A DNA stretch of 16,434 nt from Spirochaetes bacterium ADurb.Bin110 (GTDB lineage: Bacteria; Spirochaetota; Spirochaetia; Treponematales; Rectinemataceae), in assembly GCA_002070755.1 (NCBI GenBank), contig MWDY01000258.1, positions 1 through 16,434 of the forward strand. The letters run 5' to 3'. A model generated the notes under the pieces. It was given only the letters and a program-made list of their open reading frames with translations. It searched no databases and was not told where the DNA came from. The position numbers were made by a program, and so were the translations under genes. Below are positions 1-7,459 of the stretch, piece after piece (the stretch's first letter is position 1; every line of letters starts with the position of its first letter).

Positions 1-2008
1 CTCTATAACCAATGGCACGAGCCCATCCTTCCAGGGTCTCATCATAAGCCGTCTTGATTTGCTTTTCGGCTTCCTTCAATGCTCGGACATATTCTATGCG
101 CCCAATGATAATACCTGAGTAAGATCCAAACATCTCGGCGAATTCGACAAGCTCCTTGCTAAAGGATAGAGGCGCTTTGATCGAGAGATGGAAGACCCCC
201 AATACTTTATCTTCGTAGACTACAGGTACGCCAATGTTAGCGCATCCGGAAGGTATCAGCGGAAGGTTCCTCGGTATGAGAAGAGGATCTTCTCTTATTT
301 CTGGCGATAGGCGTGTCTTGCCGCTCTGGAATATTCCTCCACTTATGCTTTCGTCTGGCTTGAGCGGTATTTCGAAGACCTTATCGAGCCAGCTTTTGGC
401 TGCTGTTTTCTCTAGAAGGCCTGTCTCTGGATTGTAGATGAGAAGAGCAGAAGATTCTGCCTGTGTTGCTTCGATGGCGCTGTCGACAAGTGTCTTATAG
501 AGCTTGTCTGGTTCCGTCTCTATGCCGATCTGTTCATTTATTCTATGGAGTATCTCAAGCCAATGTAGACGTTCGCGTAGCACTTCTATAAGCCTTACAG
601 ACCTAACAGCCATAGCGACAATCTCGCTTATGGACTGTAAGAGATGGAGATCAGAGTCCTGGAATATATTATCCTTGCTCTCTATGCCTATTGCTCCCTC
701 AACGCTGCCTTCGATCGATATAGGCGCATAGATGCCATACTTGATATTTGGGTCAGTCTCCACATAGTGAGGATCTGAGGGTAAGTCTAGGCAGCGTATC
801 GGTATTCCACTTTCGATGACATAGCCTGTCATACCCAGTCCAGGGCGGTATATCATCTCGTCGAAGAAATTCATTCTCTGCTGGACTTCTTCTGCACCAA
901 TAGCAAGTTGGCTCTTATAGGCGATCGTCTCTAGTGCTTCGCCCGATCTAGATTTGAATCTTATAACCGAGGGCCTCCAATTCTTTTCTTTATCGAGAAT
1001 GTCGAGCGCAGTGTCCGCAATCTCCTCAAGGTTCTTCTTATTGCCTATTTCAAGGGCCGCCTTGTTGAGAATGGAGAGTTCTGATGTCTTCTGTGTATTT
1101 TCACGCTGCATGAGAAATGTCCTTATAGTTGTCAATGCGGCGAGAATGAATGTGTTTCTACGCTCTTCATCGCTCTCGATCTTTTCATGATCGATTTCCG
1201 TGGAGAAAATCCAGAACACACAACCTTCGAGCTTGCCTTCTAGGAGGACCGGCGAAAAAAGGATATATCGAGGTTGATCTTTCTGGATAACCATTTTATA
1301 CAATCTATCTTTGCATGATTCGCATTCGGCAATTGTCCTTGAATTCTCGATAATCCATCTCAGTGAAACATTATCGATTGGATCTGAGGAAATCAGCAAT
1401 GGGCTCTCACTGGATAAGCTTTCGCAGGCTTCTTCTAAAAAGCCATCTTCATGATAAACAAAACTTATGAAGCCGCAGTTGTGGGGTTCTACATATAGCT
1501 TCTTCATAGAGCTTAAAACATAAGACAGAGCAAGGCTTGCGTCCGAAAAAAGCTCTTTCTTTATCGGCATCGATGCTAAATCAGAAATCGCCTGCAATAG
1601 CCTTTCGCGCTGCTTTAGCGACACAATATCTATCAGCATAGTTTCTATTATCGTATCGCCATTTTCAATCCATGAAGTAGCCGATATTAACACATCAACT
1701 TCCGCTCCATTTAGCTGTCGTACTCTGATCTCTATGGGTGGAACCGAAGGGCAACCATTTCGCATTTTGCGCGTTCTTTCGAGAATACAATCTATATATT
1801 CAGGAGGAATAAGCGTTTCTATTGAAGGTTTCCCAATGAATTCGGATGCGGATTGCCCTCCGAGCATTAGAACCGCGGTCTCATTCAAGTCCTGGATTAT
1901 TCCATTGGCCTGAATTATTATGCCAGCTTGCTGGGTTTCGTAGATATGCCGCCAAAACGAAGCTTCTCTTTCAAGCGATTCCGATGCTCTAGATTCTTCT
2001 ATACTCAT
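1..2008 (-). CDS. PAS-GAF-GAF-GAF-HD-GYP sensory protein, 3' end beyond window
   Basis: The frame is open from an ATG at 2008 to the window edge, giving 669 codons without a stop, so the C-terminus is missing. I read a PAS-like segment at about residues 15-130 and three GAF-like segments at about 145-300, 315-475 and 490-640. The last visible residues (653-669, AYDETLEGWARAIGYR) match the conserved entry helix of HD-GYP domains, which is followed by the histidine-aspartate metal motif in family members. HD-GYP proteins hydrolyse cyclic-di-GMP. The sensory domains would bind a small ligand or cofactor and tune that activity. No transmembrane segment is visible, so it is probably cytoplasmic. 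The RBS is weak (AGGT about 14 nt upstream). A strong extended -10 promoter lies about 110 nt upstream. HD-GYP identity is inferred from the truncated start of the domain; the catalytic residues are outside the window. Confidence 0.85.
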   Translation of the reverse strand, partial: MSIEESRASESLEREASFWRHIYETQQAGIIIQANGIIQDLNETAVLMLGGQSASEFIGKPSIETLIPPEYIDCILERTRKMRNGCPSVPPIEIRVRQLNGAEVDVLISATSWIENGDTIIETMLIDIVSLKQRERLLQAISDLASMPIKKELFSDASLALSYVLSSMKKLYVEPHNCGFISFVYHEDGFLEEACESLSSESPLLISSDPIDNVSLRWIIENSRTIAECESCKDRLYKMVIQKDQPRYILFSPVLLEGKLEGCVFWIFSTEIDHEKIESDEERRNTFILAALTTIRTFLMQRENTQKTSELSILNKAALEIGNKKNLEEIADTALDILDKEKNWRPSVIRFKSRSGEALETIAYKSQLAIGAEEVQQRMNFFDEMIYRPGLGMTGYVIESGIPIRCLDLPSDPHYVETDPNIKYGIYAPISIEGSVEGAIGIESKDNIFQDSDLHLLQSISEIVAMAVRSVRLIEVLRERLHWLEILHRINEQIGIETEPDKLYKTLVDSAIEATQAESSALLIYNPETGLLEKTAAKSWLDKVFEIPLKPDESISGGIFQSGKTRLSPEIREDPLLIPRNLPLIPSGCANIGVPVVYEDKVLGVFHLSIKAPLSFSKELVEFAEMFGSYSGIIIGRIEYVRALKEAEKQIKTAYDETLEGWARAIGYR

Positions 2009-2118
2009 TTTTTATGCCGCTACCTGTTTCGCCTCTTGGGCAATCATTTTCTCTAACACACATTAAATAACTTCGACAATGTTTACTATATCGGTATGAA
2101 ATTCATAAAGCTTGATTC

Positions 2119-2127
2119 ATTATAGCA
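2119..2127 (-). promoter_or_regulatory. Extended -10 promoter for the PAS/GAF/HD-GYP gene
   Basis: On the minus strand this reads TGCTATAAT, a perfect -10 hexamer with the TGn extension. The -35 region 17 nt upstream (TTTCTA) is poor, as is common for extended -10 promoters. Transcription would begin near 2112, leaving a leader of about 104 nt before the ATG at 2008. The signalling gene therefore need not depend on the upstream reductase promoter. Confidence 0.6.
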
Positions 2128-2171
2128 TATCCCAAAGGAATTAGAAATTTTCATAGGGTAAAAATGCATTT

Positions 2172-3050
2172 TTATGCTAATCCGCGCTCATAGAGCAGAT
2201 AGATTGCCTGCGTGCCCAGCTCTCCCATGCCCTCGTTCACCATCTTGGCAAAGAGCTGTTCGGAAAGAGCCAACATTGGCAGTTCAATATGCATCGCATG
2301 AGCGGAATCCAAAGCTATGCGCAAATCCTTGAGGAAATGCTTGATATAGAAGCCTGGATCGAAATTTCTCTGGAGCATTCGTGGAGCGTTGTTCGAGAGC
2401 TGCCAGCTTTGAGCCGCGCCATTCGCAATCGACAAAAGCACATGTTTTGGATCGAGGCCTGCATTCTTTGCATAGATGAGAGCTTCCACGGTGCCAAGAA
2501 GGTTACCTGCCACGGCGATCTGGTTGGCCATCTTGGTATGCTGGCCAGCGCCAGGACCACCTTGAAGGATGACTGTCTTGCCCATTATCTCGAGGAGGGA
2601 CTTTACCTTCTCGAATGTCTCTTCTTCCCCGCCGACCATGATGGTCAAAGTAGCATTCTTTGCGCCGATATCGCCACCCGAAACGGGTGCGTCTATTGCG
2701 CTCAGTCCGTGAGCTTTTGCCGATTCGTAGATACGAACGGCAAGATCTGGTCTCGATGTCGTCAAATCGACGAGAATAGTGCCTGGTCTTGCATTCTCTA
2801 TAAGGCCATCCGGGCCGAAATAGATTTCTTCCACATCTTTCGGGTAGCCTACCATTGTCAAGATTACATCGCATTCCTCAGCAATCTGATTAGGAGAATC
2901 TCGCCATTCGGCTCCCGCATCCAGCACAAGACTTGCCTTGCTTTTTGTGCGTGTATAGACCAAGAGCCTTTCGCCAGAAGCGCGGATATGTCCAGCCATG
3001 GGAGAACCCATAACGCCTAACCCAATAAACCCAATTGTTCTCTTCGCCAT
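2172..3050 (-). CDS. Beta-hydroxyacid dehydrogenase (2-hydroxy-3-oxopropionate reductase / 3-hydroxyisobutyrate dehydrogenase family)
   Basis: A 292-aa NAD(P)-dependent oxidoreductase of usual family length. The N-terminal Rossmann motif is GFIGLGVMG (residues 7-15). The substrate-binding signature DAPVSGG is at 120-126 with Ser124. The catalytic lysine is K173 in GAGQHTKMANQ, with N177 following, and the KD pair at 241-242 corresponds to the conserved second lysine region. Family members reduce tartronate semialdehyde to glycerate or oxidise 3-hydroxyisobutyrate; sequence alone does not settle the substrate. A clear SD (AAAGGAGA, 3058-3065) precedes the ATG at 3050. It is divergent from proA and lies upstream of the signalling gene on the same strand, with 163 nt between them. 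No other glyoxylate or valine pathway gene is visible nearby, so its pathway stays open. Confidence 0.92.
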   Translation of the reverse strand: MAKRTIGFIGLGVMGSPMAGHIRASGERLLVYTRTKSKASLVLDAGAEWRDSPNQIAEECDVILTMVGYPKDVEEIYFGPDGLIENARPGTILVDLTTSRPDLAVRIYESAKAHGLSAIDAPVSGGDIGAKNATLTIMVGGEEETFEKVKSLLEIMGKTVILQGGPGAGQHTKMANQIAVAGNLLGTVEALIYAKNAGLDPKHVLLSIANGAAQSWQLSNNAPRMLQRNFDPGFYIKHFLKDLRIALDSAHAMHIELPMLALSEQLFAKMVNEGMGELGTQAIYLLYERGLA

Positions 3051-3098
3051 TTCACAGTCTCCTTTGCAATCTAGATTTGCGGTTTCCGTGTGGAATTA

Positions 3099-3127
3099 TT
3101 TAAAAACCGCGTAGTTCATCTTTTCAA
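3099..3127 (-). promoter_or_regulatory. Predicted sigma-70-type promoter for the hydroxyacid dehydrogenase
   Basis: On the minus strand a -35-like TTGAAA (3122-3127) is separated by 17 nt from a -10-like TTTAAA (3099-3104). Transcription would start near 3092, about 40 nt before the ATG at 3050, and the leader would include the SD. The region is AT-rich, so chance matches are possible. Confidence 0.45.
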
Positions 3128-3170
3128 ATATACTACATTTCCCCCTCTTTTTGATTTCATTGATTTTTTA

Positions 3171-3176
3171 TATAGT
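3171..3176 (+). promoter_or_regulatory. -10 box of proA, 7 nt from the start codon
   Basis: TATAGT ends 7 nt before the ATG at 3184, so transcription would start at or next to the start codon. The best -35 at 17-nt spacing is TTTTTG (3148-3153), which is weak. No SD exists before either in-frame ATG (3184 or 3190). The arrangement fits a leaderless mRNA. An alternative is an upstream promoter with SD-independent initiation. Confidence 0.4.
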
Positions 3177-3183
3177 ATGATGC

Positions 3184-4500
3184 ATGAATATGCAGCAAAG
3201 ACTTGAGCGGGCAAGTCTTGCCGCTTCGAGGATGCTTTCCTTAGAATCAGAGGTCAAGAATTCTGCGCTCGCTGGCATTGCGCAATCCTTACAAAAAAAT
3301 CGCGACGAAATTTTCTATGCAAATCAATTGGACCTAGCCGCTGCGCGCCAAGACGGACTGGCAGCGCCTCTTTTTAAGCGCCTTGAGTTCGATGAAAAAA
3401 AATTGGCCGATGTGCTTGCAGGCATTCAGGATATCCTTGTTATGCCCGATCCAGTGGGAAGGATTCTAGAAGCGCGCCTTTTGGATGAAGGTCTAGTATT
3501 GAAAAGGGTCAGCTGCCCGATTGGGCTCATCGCGATGATCTTCGAGAGCCGCCCGGATGCTCTTGTGCAGATGGCCTCATTGGCGGTAAAGAGCGGAAAC
3601 GCCATTGTGCTCAAAGGAGGAAGCGAAGCAAAAGAGAGCAATAAGGCTCTGGCTACAGTGATTGCCGAGGCTGGCGAAGAAATGGGGCTCCCTTTGGACT
3701 GGCTCACTCTCCTAGAAACACGCGAAGAAGTAAGCGAACTTCTGGCATTCGATAAATATGTCGATCTTGTCATTCCTCGCGGCTCCAAGGAATTCGTCGC
3801 AAAGATAAAGGCGGAAAGCCGCATACCGGTGCTTGGGCATTCGGATGGTGTGTGTCATGTCTATGTGCATGAAGATGCAGATCCGGTAATGGCTATCAAA
3901 ATCGCTTTGGACTCGAAGACACAGTATCCAGCGGCCTGCAATGCAGCGGAAGTGCTTCTTGTGCATGCCGGCTTTGCCCATCGCAGCCTTATGCCGCTTT
4001 TACGAGCTCTTTCTAAAGCCGGAGTTATGCTCGATGTATGCGAAAGAGTAGCCCAGATGCTCGATAAAGACTTTCAGAAAGCCCATAGCCTGCATTATTC
4101 CGTCAAGAACGATACCGACTGGACTGTCGAATATCTCGGAATGCGAATGGCCGTCAAGATTGTCGATTCTCTCGATGAAGCAATTGCACACATAAACCAT
4201 TATGGGAGCGGTCATACAGACTCGATAGTCTGTGCTTCTTCCGAAGCAGCGGAGCGCTTTCTCAAGGAGGTGGATTCCGCTTCGGTCTATCACAATGCAA
4301 GCACTCGATTTGCGGATGGCTATCGCTATGGCCTGGGCGCGGAAGTCGGTATCTCAACCGGTAAGATCCATGCCCGAGGTCCAATGGGACTCGAAGGGCT
4401 TTGCACATACAAATGGCTGCTCGAAGGCCAGGGGCATATCGTGAGTGACTATGCTTCGGGCGAACGCCGCTTTGTGCATAGAGATCTGCCCATCGATTGA
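3184..4500 (+). CDS. proA: Gamma-glutamyl phosphate reductase (proline biosynthesis)
   Basis: A 438-aa ProA, slightly longer than the usual 415-420 aa. It reduces gamma-glutamyl phosphate with NADPH to glutamate semialdehyde, the second step of proline synthesis, in the cytoplasm. Visible signatures are the NADP-binding stretch IFESRPDALVQMASLA (119-134) followed by KSGNAIVLKGGSEA, the active-site cysteine C252 in YPAACNAAE, and the conserved C-terminal region at 370-406 (HNASTRFADGYRYGLGAEVG onwards). The start at 3184 has no SD and only a 7-nt gap to a -10 box. proB starts 14 nt after the stop, so the two are almost certainly co-transcribed. The order proA-proB is reversed relative to the common proBA layout. 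No proC is present in the window. Confidence 0.96.
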   Translation: MNMQQRLERASLAASRMLSLESEVKNSALAGIAQSLQKNRDEIFYANQLDLAAARQDGLAAPLFKRLEFDEKKLADVLAGIQDILVMPDPVGRILEARLLDEGLVLKRVSCPIGLIAMIFESRPDALVQMASLAVKSGNAIVLKGGSEAKESNKALATVIAEAGEEMGLPLDWLTLLETREEVSELLAFDKYVDLVIPRGSKEFVAKIKAESRIPVLGHSDGVCHVYVHEDADPVMAIKIALDSKTQYPAACNAAEVLLVHAGFAHRSLMPLLRALSKAGVMLDVCERVAQMLDKDFQKAHSLHYSVKNDTDWTVEYLGMRMAVKIVDSLDEAIAHINHYGSGHTDSIVCASSEAAERFLKEVDSASVYHNASTRFADGYRYGLGAEVGISTGKIHARGPMGLEGLCTYKWLLEGQGHIVSDYASGERRFVHRDLPID

Positions 4501-4514
4501 GAGGAAAAAGCGCT

Positions 4515-5759
4515 ATGCAAACCCACGAAACTATGGATGAAGCTTCTGCTCGTGCAGCGCTTGCGCGCGCAAACCGCATTGTAGTCAAAATCGGTACAGC
4601 GACAATTTCCAGACCTGAATCGAGCCCAGTCCGTCTCACTCGGCTCTACAGGCCCGATGGCAAGGCTTTTTTGCCCGATGCATCCGAAGAGACCGCGAAC
4701 AGGCAAGCAGGATTCTCTTCGAAAGGAATTATAGATACCGCATATATCTATCATGTGGCAGAACAATTTGCGGAGCTTGTCCGAGCCGGTAAGCAGCTAA
4801 TTCTTGTAACCTCGGGCGCAATCGGCATGGGTGCGCGTGAACTCGGCCTTTCGAGACGAGTCACCGAAGTGCGCATGCGCCAAGCTTGTGCAGCAATCGG
4901 TCAACCCATCCTTATGGAAGAATACAGGCGAGCGTTCGGTGTCTTTGGCCTAGTAGCCGCTCAGCTTCTTGTTACTCGAGACGAATGGGATGATCGCGCA
5001 AGCTACTTAAATCTCCGAAAGACCGTGGAGACTCTCCTGGAAACCCGAGCAATCCCTGTCTTCAACGAAAATGATTCGGTCTCCACAGCGGAGATTGGCA
5101 ATGCCTTTGGCGACAACGATAGGCTTTCGGCCTATGTCGCGAGCAAGATCGATGCCGAATTGCTAATCATTCTTTCCGATGTAGATTCGCTCTATGATTC
5201 AGATCCGAAGGAGAATCCCAATGCCAAGGCCATCCCCTATGTACGAGAGCTATCGGAAGAGCATCTTTCGGCAGCCGGTGGTCGAGGTTCGGAATTCTCC
5301 ACAGGGGGAATGAAGACAAAGCTCGCTGCCGTTGCCATCGCGCGAGATGCGGGATGCCGCGTGGTTATCGCCCATGGTCGCGAGCCCGATGTCATTAAGC
5401 GCGTTGCCCACGGGGAAGCGATTGGAACACTTTTCGATGCGACTCATGCGCTTAAAAATAGAATACGATGGCTCAAGAATTCGCAACCTCGCGGTAGGCT
5501 CACGATAGATGATGGTGCGCTGGCAGCCATAAGAGAACGCAATTCCCTTTTGCCAGCTGGTGTTGTTTCGGTGGAAGGCGATTTTGGCCGCGATTCTGTC
5601 GTATTGGTGAATGGAATTGTAAAGCTAATAAGCAATTTTTCTTCCGCGGAACTTAGGGCGATCATGCATAGAAGAAGTGAGCAAATAGACGTGATTCTAG
5701 GCGATAATGCGCCCCATGTAGTCGCAAGACCCGAAGAGATGGCTTTTTTGGATGAATGA
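4515..5759 (+). CDS. proB: Glutamate 5-kinase with C-terminal PUA domain (proline biosynthesis)
   Basis: A 414-aa ProB that phosphorylates glutamate with ATP, the committed step of proline synthesis. The amino-acid kinase domain shows VVKIGTA (23-29), VTSGAIGMG (98-106), FNENDSVS (183-190), FGDNDRLSA (198-206) and TGGMKTKL (263-270). A PUA domain follows at about 325-400, as in E. coli ProB. Between the KIGT motif and VTSGAI there are about 69 residues, against 35 in E. coli ProB, an insert of about 34 residues (roughly 33-70). An upstream TTG at 4497 is in frame, but the SD GAGAGGA (4499-4505) sits 9 nt before the ATG at 4515, so I place the start there. In E. coli proline feeds back on the kinase domain, so the insert could affect regulation; that is inference. 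Confidence 0.95.
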   Translation: MQTHETMDEASARAALARANRIVVKIGTATISRPESSPVRLTRLYRPDGKAFLPDASEETANRQAGFSSKGIIDTAYIYHVAEQFAELVRAGKQLILVTSGAIGMGARELGLSRRVTEVRMRQACAAIGQPILMEEYRRAFGVFGLVAAQLLVTRDEWDDRASYLNLRKTVETLLETRAIPVFNENDSVSTAEIGNAFGDNDRLSAYVASKIDAELLIILSDVDSLYDSDPKENPNAKAIPYVRELSEEHLSAAGGRGSEFSTGGMKTKLAAVAIARDAGCRVVIAHGREPDVIKRVAHGEAIGTLFDATHALKNRIRWLKNSQPRGRLTIDDGALAAIRERNSLLPAGVVSVEGDFGRDSVVLVNGIVKLISNFSSAELRAIMHRRSEQIDVILGDNAPHVVARPEEMAFLDE

Positions 5760-5791
5760 TTTTCTCATGCCTTGATTTTCTCAGAACAAAG

Positions 5792-5812
5792 AGGGCTAAG
5801 ACTCGGCCTTTT
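5792..5812 (+). terminator. Weak candidate terminator after proB
   Basis: AGGGC (5792-5796) can pair with GCCTT (5806-5810), one G-U pair included, and is followed by a short T-rich stretch (TTTTCTC). The stem is only 5 bp, so termination is doubtful. The position between proB and the riboswitch is right for one. Confidence 0.3.
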
Positions 5813-5831
5813 CTCATTCGGTCCATTGTAG

Positions 5832-5837
5832 TAAAAT
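5832..5837 (+). promoter_or_regulatory. Candidate -10 box for the cobalamin uptake operon
   Basis: TAAAAT at 5832-5837 would place the transcription start near 5844, just before the first riboswitch helix. The -35 at 17-nt spacing (TTTTCT, 5809-5814) is poor. Position is the main support. Confidence 0.35.
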
Positions 5838-5847
5838 AGCCTAAACT

Positions 5848-6230
5848 CATGGGTGCTGTATGTGCGGCGTCGCCGTGCAGCGGAAAAGGGAAGACGGTGA
5901 AAAACCGTTGCAGCCCCCGCTACTGTGAGCTTGTTTAGATGCAGTCCGGCGATATGGATATTGTGAAATGTCGCTGCAGTCAAGGCTAAGATCGCAATAA
6001 TGATAAATGCATGATTTTGTTTGCCTTGGCTGATCCACTGGTCGTAAGGCTTTTGTTCGGCTTCTAGTCGACAGTCTTCCAATCGAGAAGATATCGATAA
6101 GAGAAAAATAAAAGCCACCAAGACTGGGAAGGAGGACTGCATTATATGCATTTCTAGCTTTTATCACATAGATATTTGCGAATTGCAGAATGCCTAGAAT
6201 TGCATGACGAGCAAGCCAGGAAACCTGCCC
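5848..6230 (+). promoter_or_regulatory. Cobalamin (B12) riboswitch with two long inserts
   Basis: Three conserved blocks appear in the canonical order. The 5' core has GGGAA (5888-5892), the ACGGT/ACCGT stem (5894-5898 with 5904-5908) and CCCCCGCTACTGTGAGC (5914-5930). The second block is GCCAC (6114-6118) with GGGAAGG (6126-6132). The third is the B12 box AGCCAGGAAACCTGCC (6214-6229). In typical members the first two blocks are about 20-40 nt apart; here 183 nt (5931-6113) intervene, and 81 nt separate the second block from the B12 box. The first insert can fold into several hairpins, including a 10-bp stem (5977-5986 with 6023-6032, one G-U). Downstream genes are a BtuFCD-like transporter, the expected regulon. 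Binding of adenosyl- or methylcobalamin would lower expression. Confidence 0.9.
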
Positions 6231-6238
6231 TTGAGTAT

Positions 6239-6267
6239 CTCCATCCTTGCTCTTCGGTGGGAGGAGG
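6239..6267 (+). promoter_or_regulatory. Possible SD-sequestering hairpin of the riboswitch expression platform
   Basis: CTCC (6239-6242) is complementary to GGAG (6260-6263), immediately next to the AGGAGG ribosome binding site (6262-6267) of the binding-protein gene. Pairing would hide the ribosome site. No U-tract follows, so control by translation is more likely than by termination. The stem is short, so this is tentative. Confidence 0.4.
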
Positions 6268-6272
6268 CGGAT

Positions 6273-7442
6273 ATGCGACGAATCGCCGGTATTTTCTTTT
6301 CCATGTTTCTTGTCTTATTTACATTGTTCGACCTGCAGCTACCAAGTTCACAACATGTAAGTGCCCAACCAATAAGCACCAAGCAAGTCACGTCCCCCAA
6401 AGTCGGCGCTCAGCGCGCAAGCTTCAGTATAGAGCAAAAAAAAGACTACAAGCTGCTAAAGGCTTACAATCTCTGGCCAGGAGCCTCTTCGACAAAAACC
6501 TATGTGCTCTATCCAAAGGGATCCAAGGCTCCGAGAGATGTCACCGCAGACCTTGCGATAGCTGTGCCCGTGCAGCGTGTCGTTCTTTATTCTACCACCT
6601 ATATTCCAGCCATCGAGGCGATTGGAGAGCTCGATACTGTGGTGGGTGTCGACAACGCTGCTTATATATATAATCCCGCCTTACGCGCACAGATAGCGGC
6701 AGGCAAGACTATAGAAACCTCTAAGAACTGGATGCCCGATATAGAACGACTGATCATGCTAAAGCCAGATATCATCTTTAATTATGGAATAGGCAACGAA
6801 TGGGATACCTTTCCAAAGATGCAAGAAGATGGACTGCCGGTTGCGCTGATCGGAGATTGGAACGAACAGGATCCAATAGCAAGAGCCCAATGGGCTTTGT
6901 TTATCGCGGCTTTCTTTGATAAGGAGAGCATAGCCCAAGAACGCCTGGATACTATAACAAAAGCCTACGAGAGCCTCAGATCCCTCGCTTTGAGCGCCTC
7001 GAAGCGGCCAAAGGTGCTAGTAAATGGACCTTTCCAGGGCATATGGAGCGTCTCAGGGGGGCAAAGCTATATGGCAAGGCTAATAAAGGATGCAGGAGGT
7101 GAGTACCTTTGGGCAGACAACAAAGATACGGGAGCCCTCAATCTTTCGGTAGAGGCAGTTTTCGAAAGAGCCCTAGGGGCAGATGTATGGCTCAATCCTG
7201 TCTCCGGAGCAAAGCGACTTTCCGATGTGCGGGCTATGGATCCTCGCTTCTCAGAACTGCCAGTCCTACAGAAAGGGCAGGTTTGGAACAATGATCTCAG
7301 GTGTTCTCCAGAAGGAGGCAACGATTACTTCGAGTCGGCGGTAATGAACCCTCATCTTGTTCTTTCTGACTTGATAGCAATTCTTCATCCAGAGCTTCTT
7401 CCGAACCATAAGTTCACTTATTACAATAAACTAAATGAATAG
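6273..7442 (+). CDS. Periplasmic substrate-binding protein of a cobalamin-type ABC importer (BtuF-like)
   Basis: A 389-aa exported protein. A signal peptide covers about residues 1-32 (MRRIAGIFFSMFLVLFTLF, likely cut after VSA). There is no lipobox cysteine, so it is probably a soluble periplasmic protein. A class III binding-protein fold (Peripla_BP_2 type) runs from about 98 to 375: RVVLYSTTYIPAIEAIGELD opens the first lobe, LIMLKPDIIFNYG lies at 160-172, and the second lobe begins near KVLVNG (247-252). The start at 6273 is set by AGGAGG 5 nt upstream; an upstream in-frame ATG at 6204 lies just before the riboswitch B12 box, with the frame running through it, and is rejected. The family includes BtuF, heme and siderophore binders. 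The riboswitch and following permease and ATPase argue for a corrinoid. Confidence 0.88.
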   Translation: MRRIAGIFFSMFLVLFTLFDLQLPSSQHVSAQPISTKQVTSPKVGAQRASFSIEQKKDYKLLKAYNLWPGASSTKTYVLYPKGSKAPRDVTADLAIAVPVQRVVLYSTTYIPAIEAIGELDTVVGVDNAAYIYNPALRAQIAAGKTIETSKNWMPDIERLIMLKPDIIFNYGIGNEWDTFPKMQEDGLPVALIGDWNEQDPIARAQWALFIAAFFDKESIAQERLDTITKAYESLRSLALSASKRPKVLVNGPFQGIWSVSGGQSYMARLIKDAGGEYLWADNKDTGALNLSVEAVFERALGADVWLNPVSGAKRLSDVRAMDPRFSELPVLQKGQVWNNDLRCSPEGGNDYFESAVMNPHLVLSDLIAILHPELLPNHKFTYYNKLNE

Positions 7443-7459
7443 AGCCTGAGCGCTGCCGC

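Noticed and set aside
2289..3020. 243-codon open frame on plus, antisense to the hydroxyacid dehydrogenase
   Set aside because: It lies wholly opposite a gene with all family motifs and an SD, encodes a composition-biased sequence without recognisable domains and has no RBS. Read as a shadow frame.
4497..4514. TTG start for proB, 18 nt upstream of the chosen ATG
   Set aside because: The SD GAGAGGA lies inside this stretch at the right distance from ATG 4515; nothing suitable precedes the TTG.
5765..6167. Overlapping minus-strand open frames (about 106-128 codons) in the proB-transporter gap
   Set aside because: They cover the cobalamin riboswitch, whose conserved blocks explain this region on the plus strand. 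The encoded sequences show no domain.
6204..6272. Upstream ATG for the binding protein
   Set aside because: This start lies just before the B12 box and its frame runs through it, so it would put 23 residues before the signal peptide. AGGAGG sits directly before ATG 6273.
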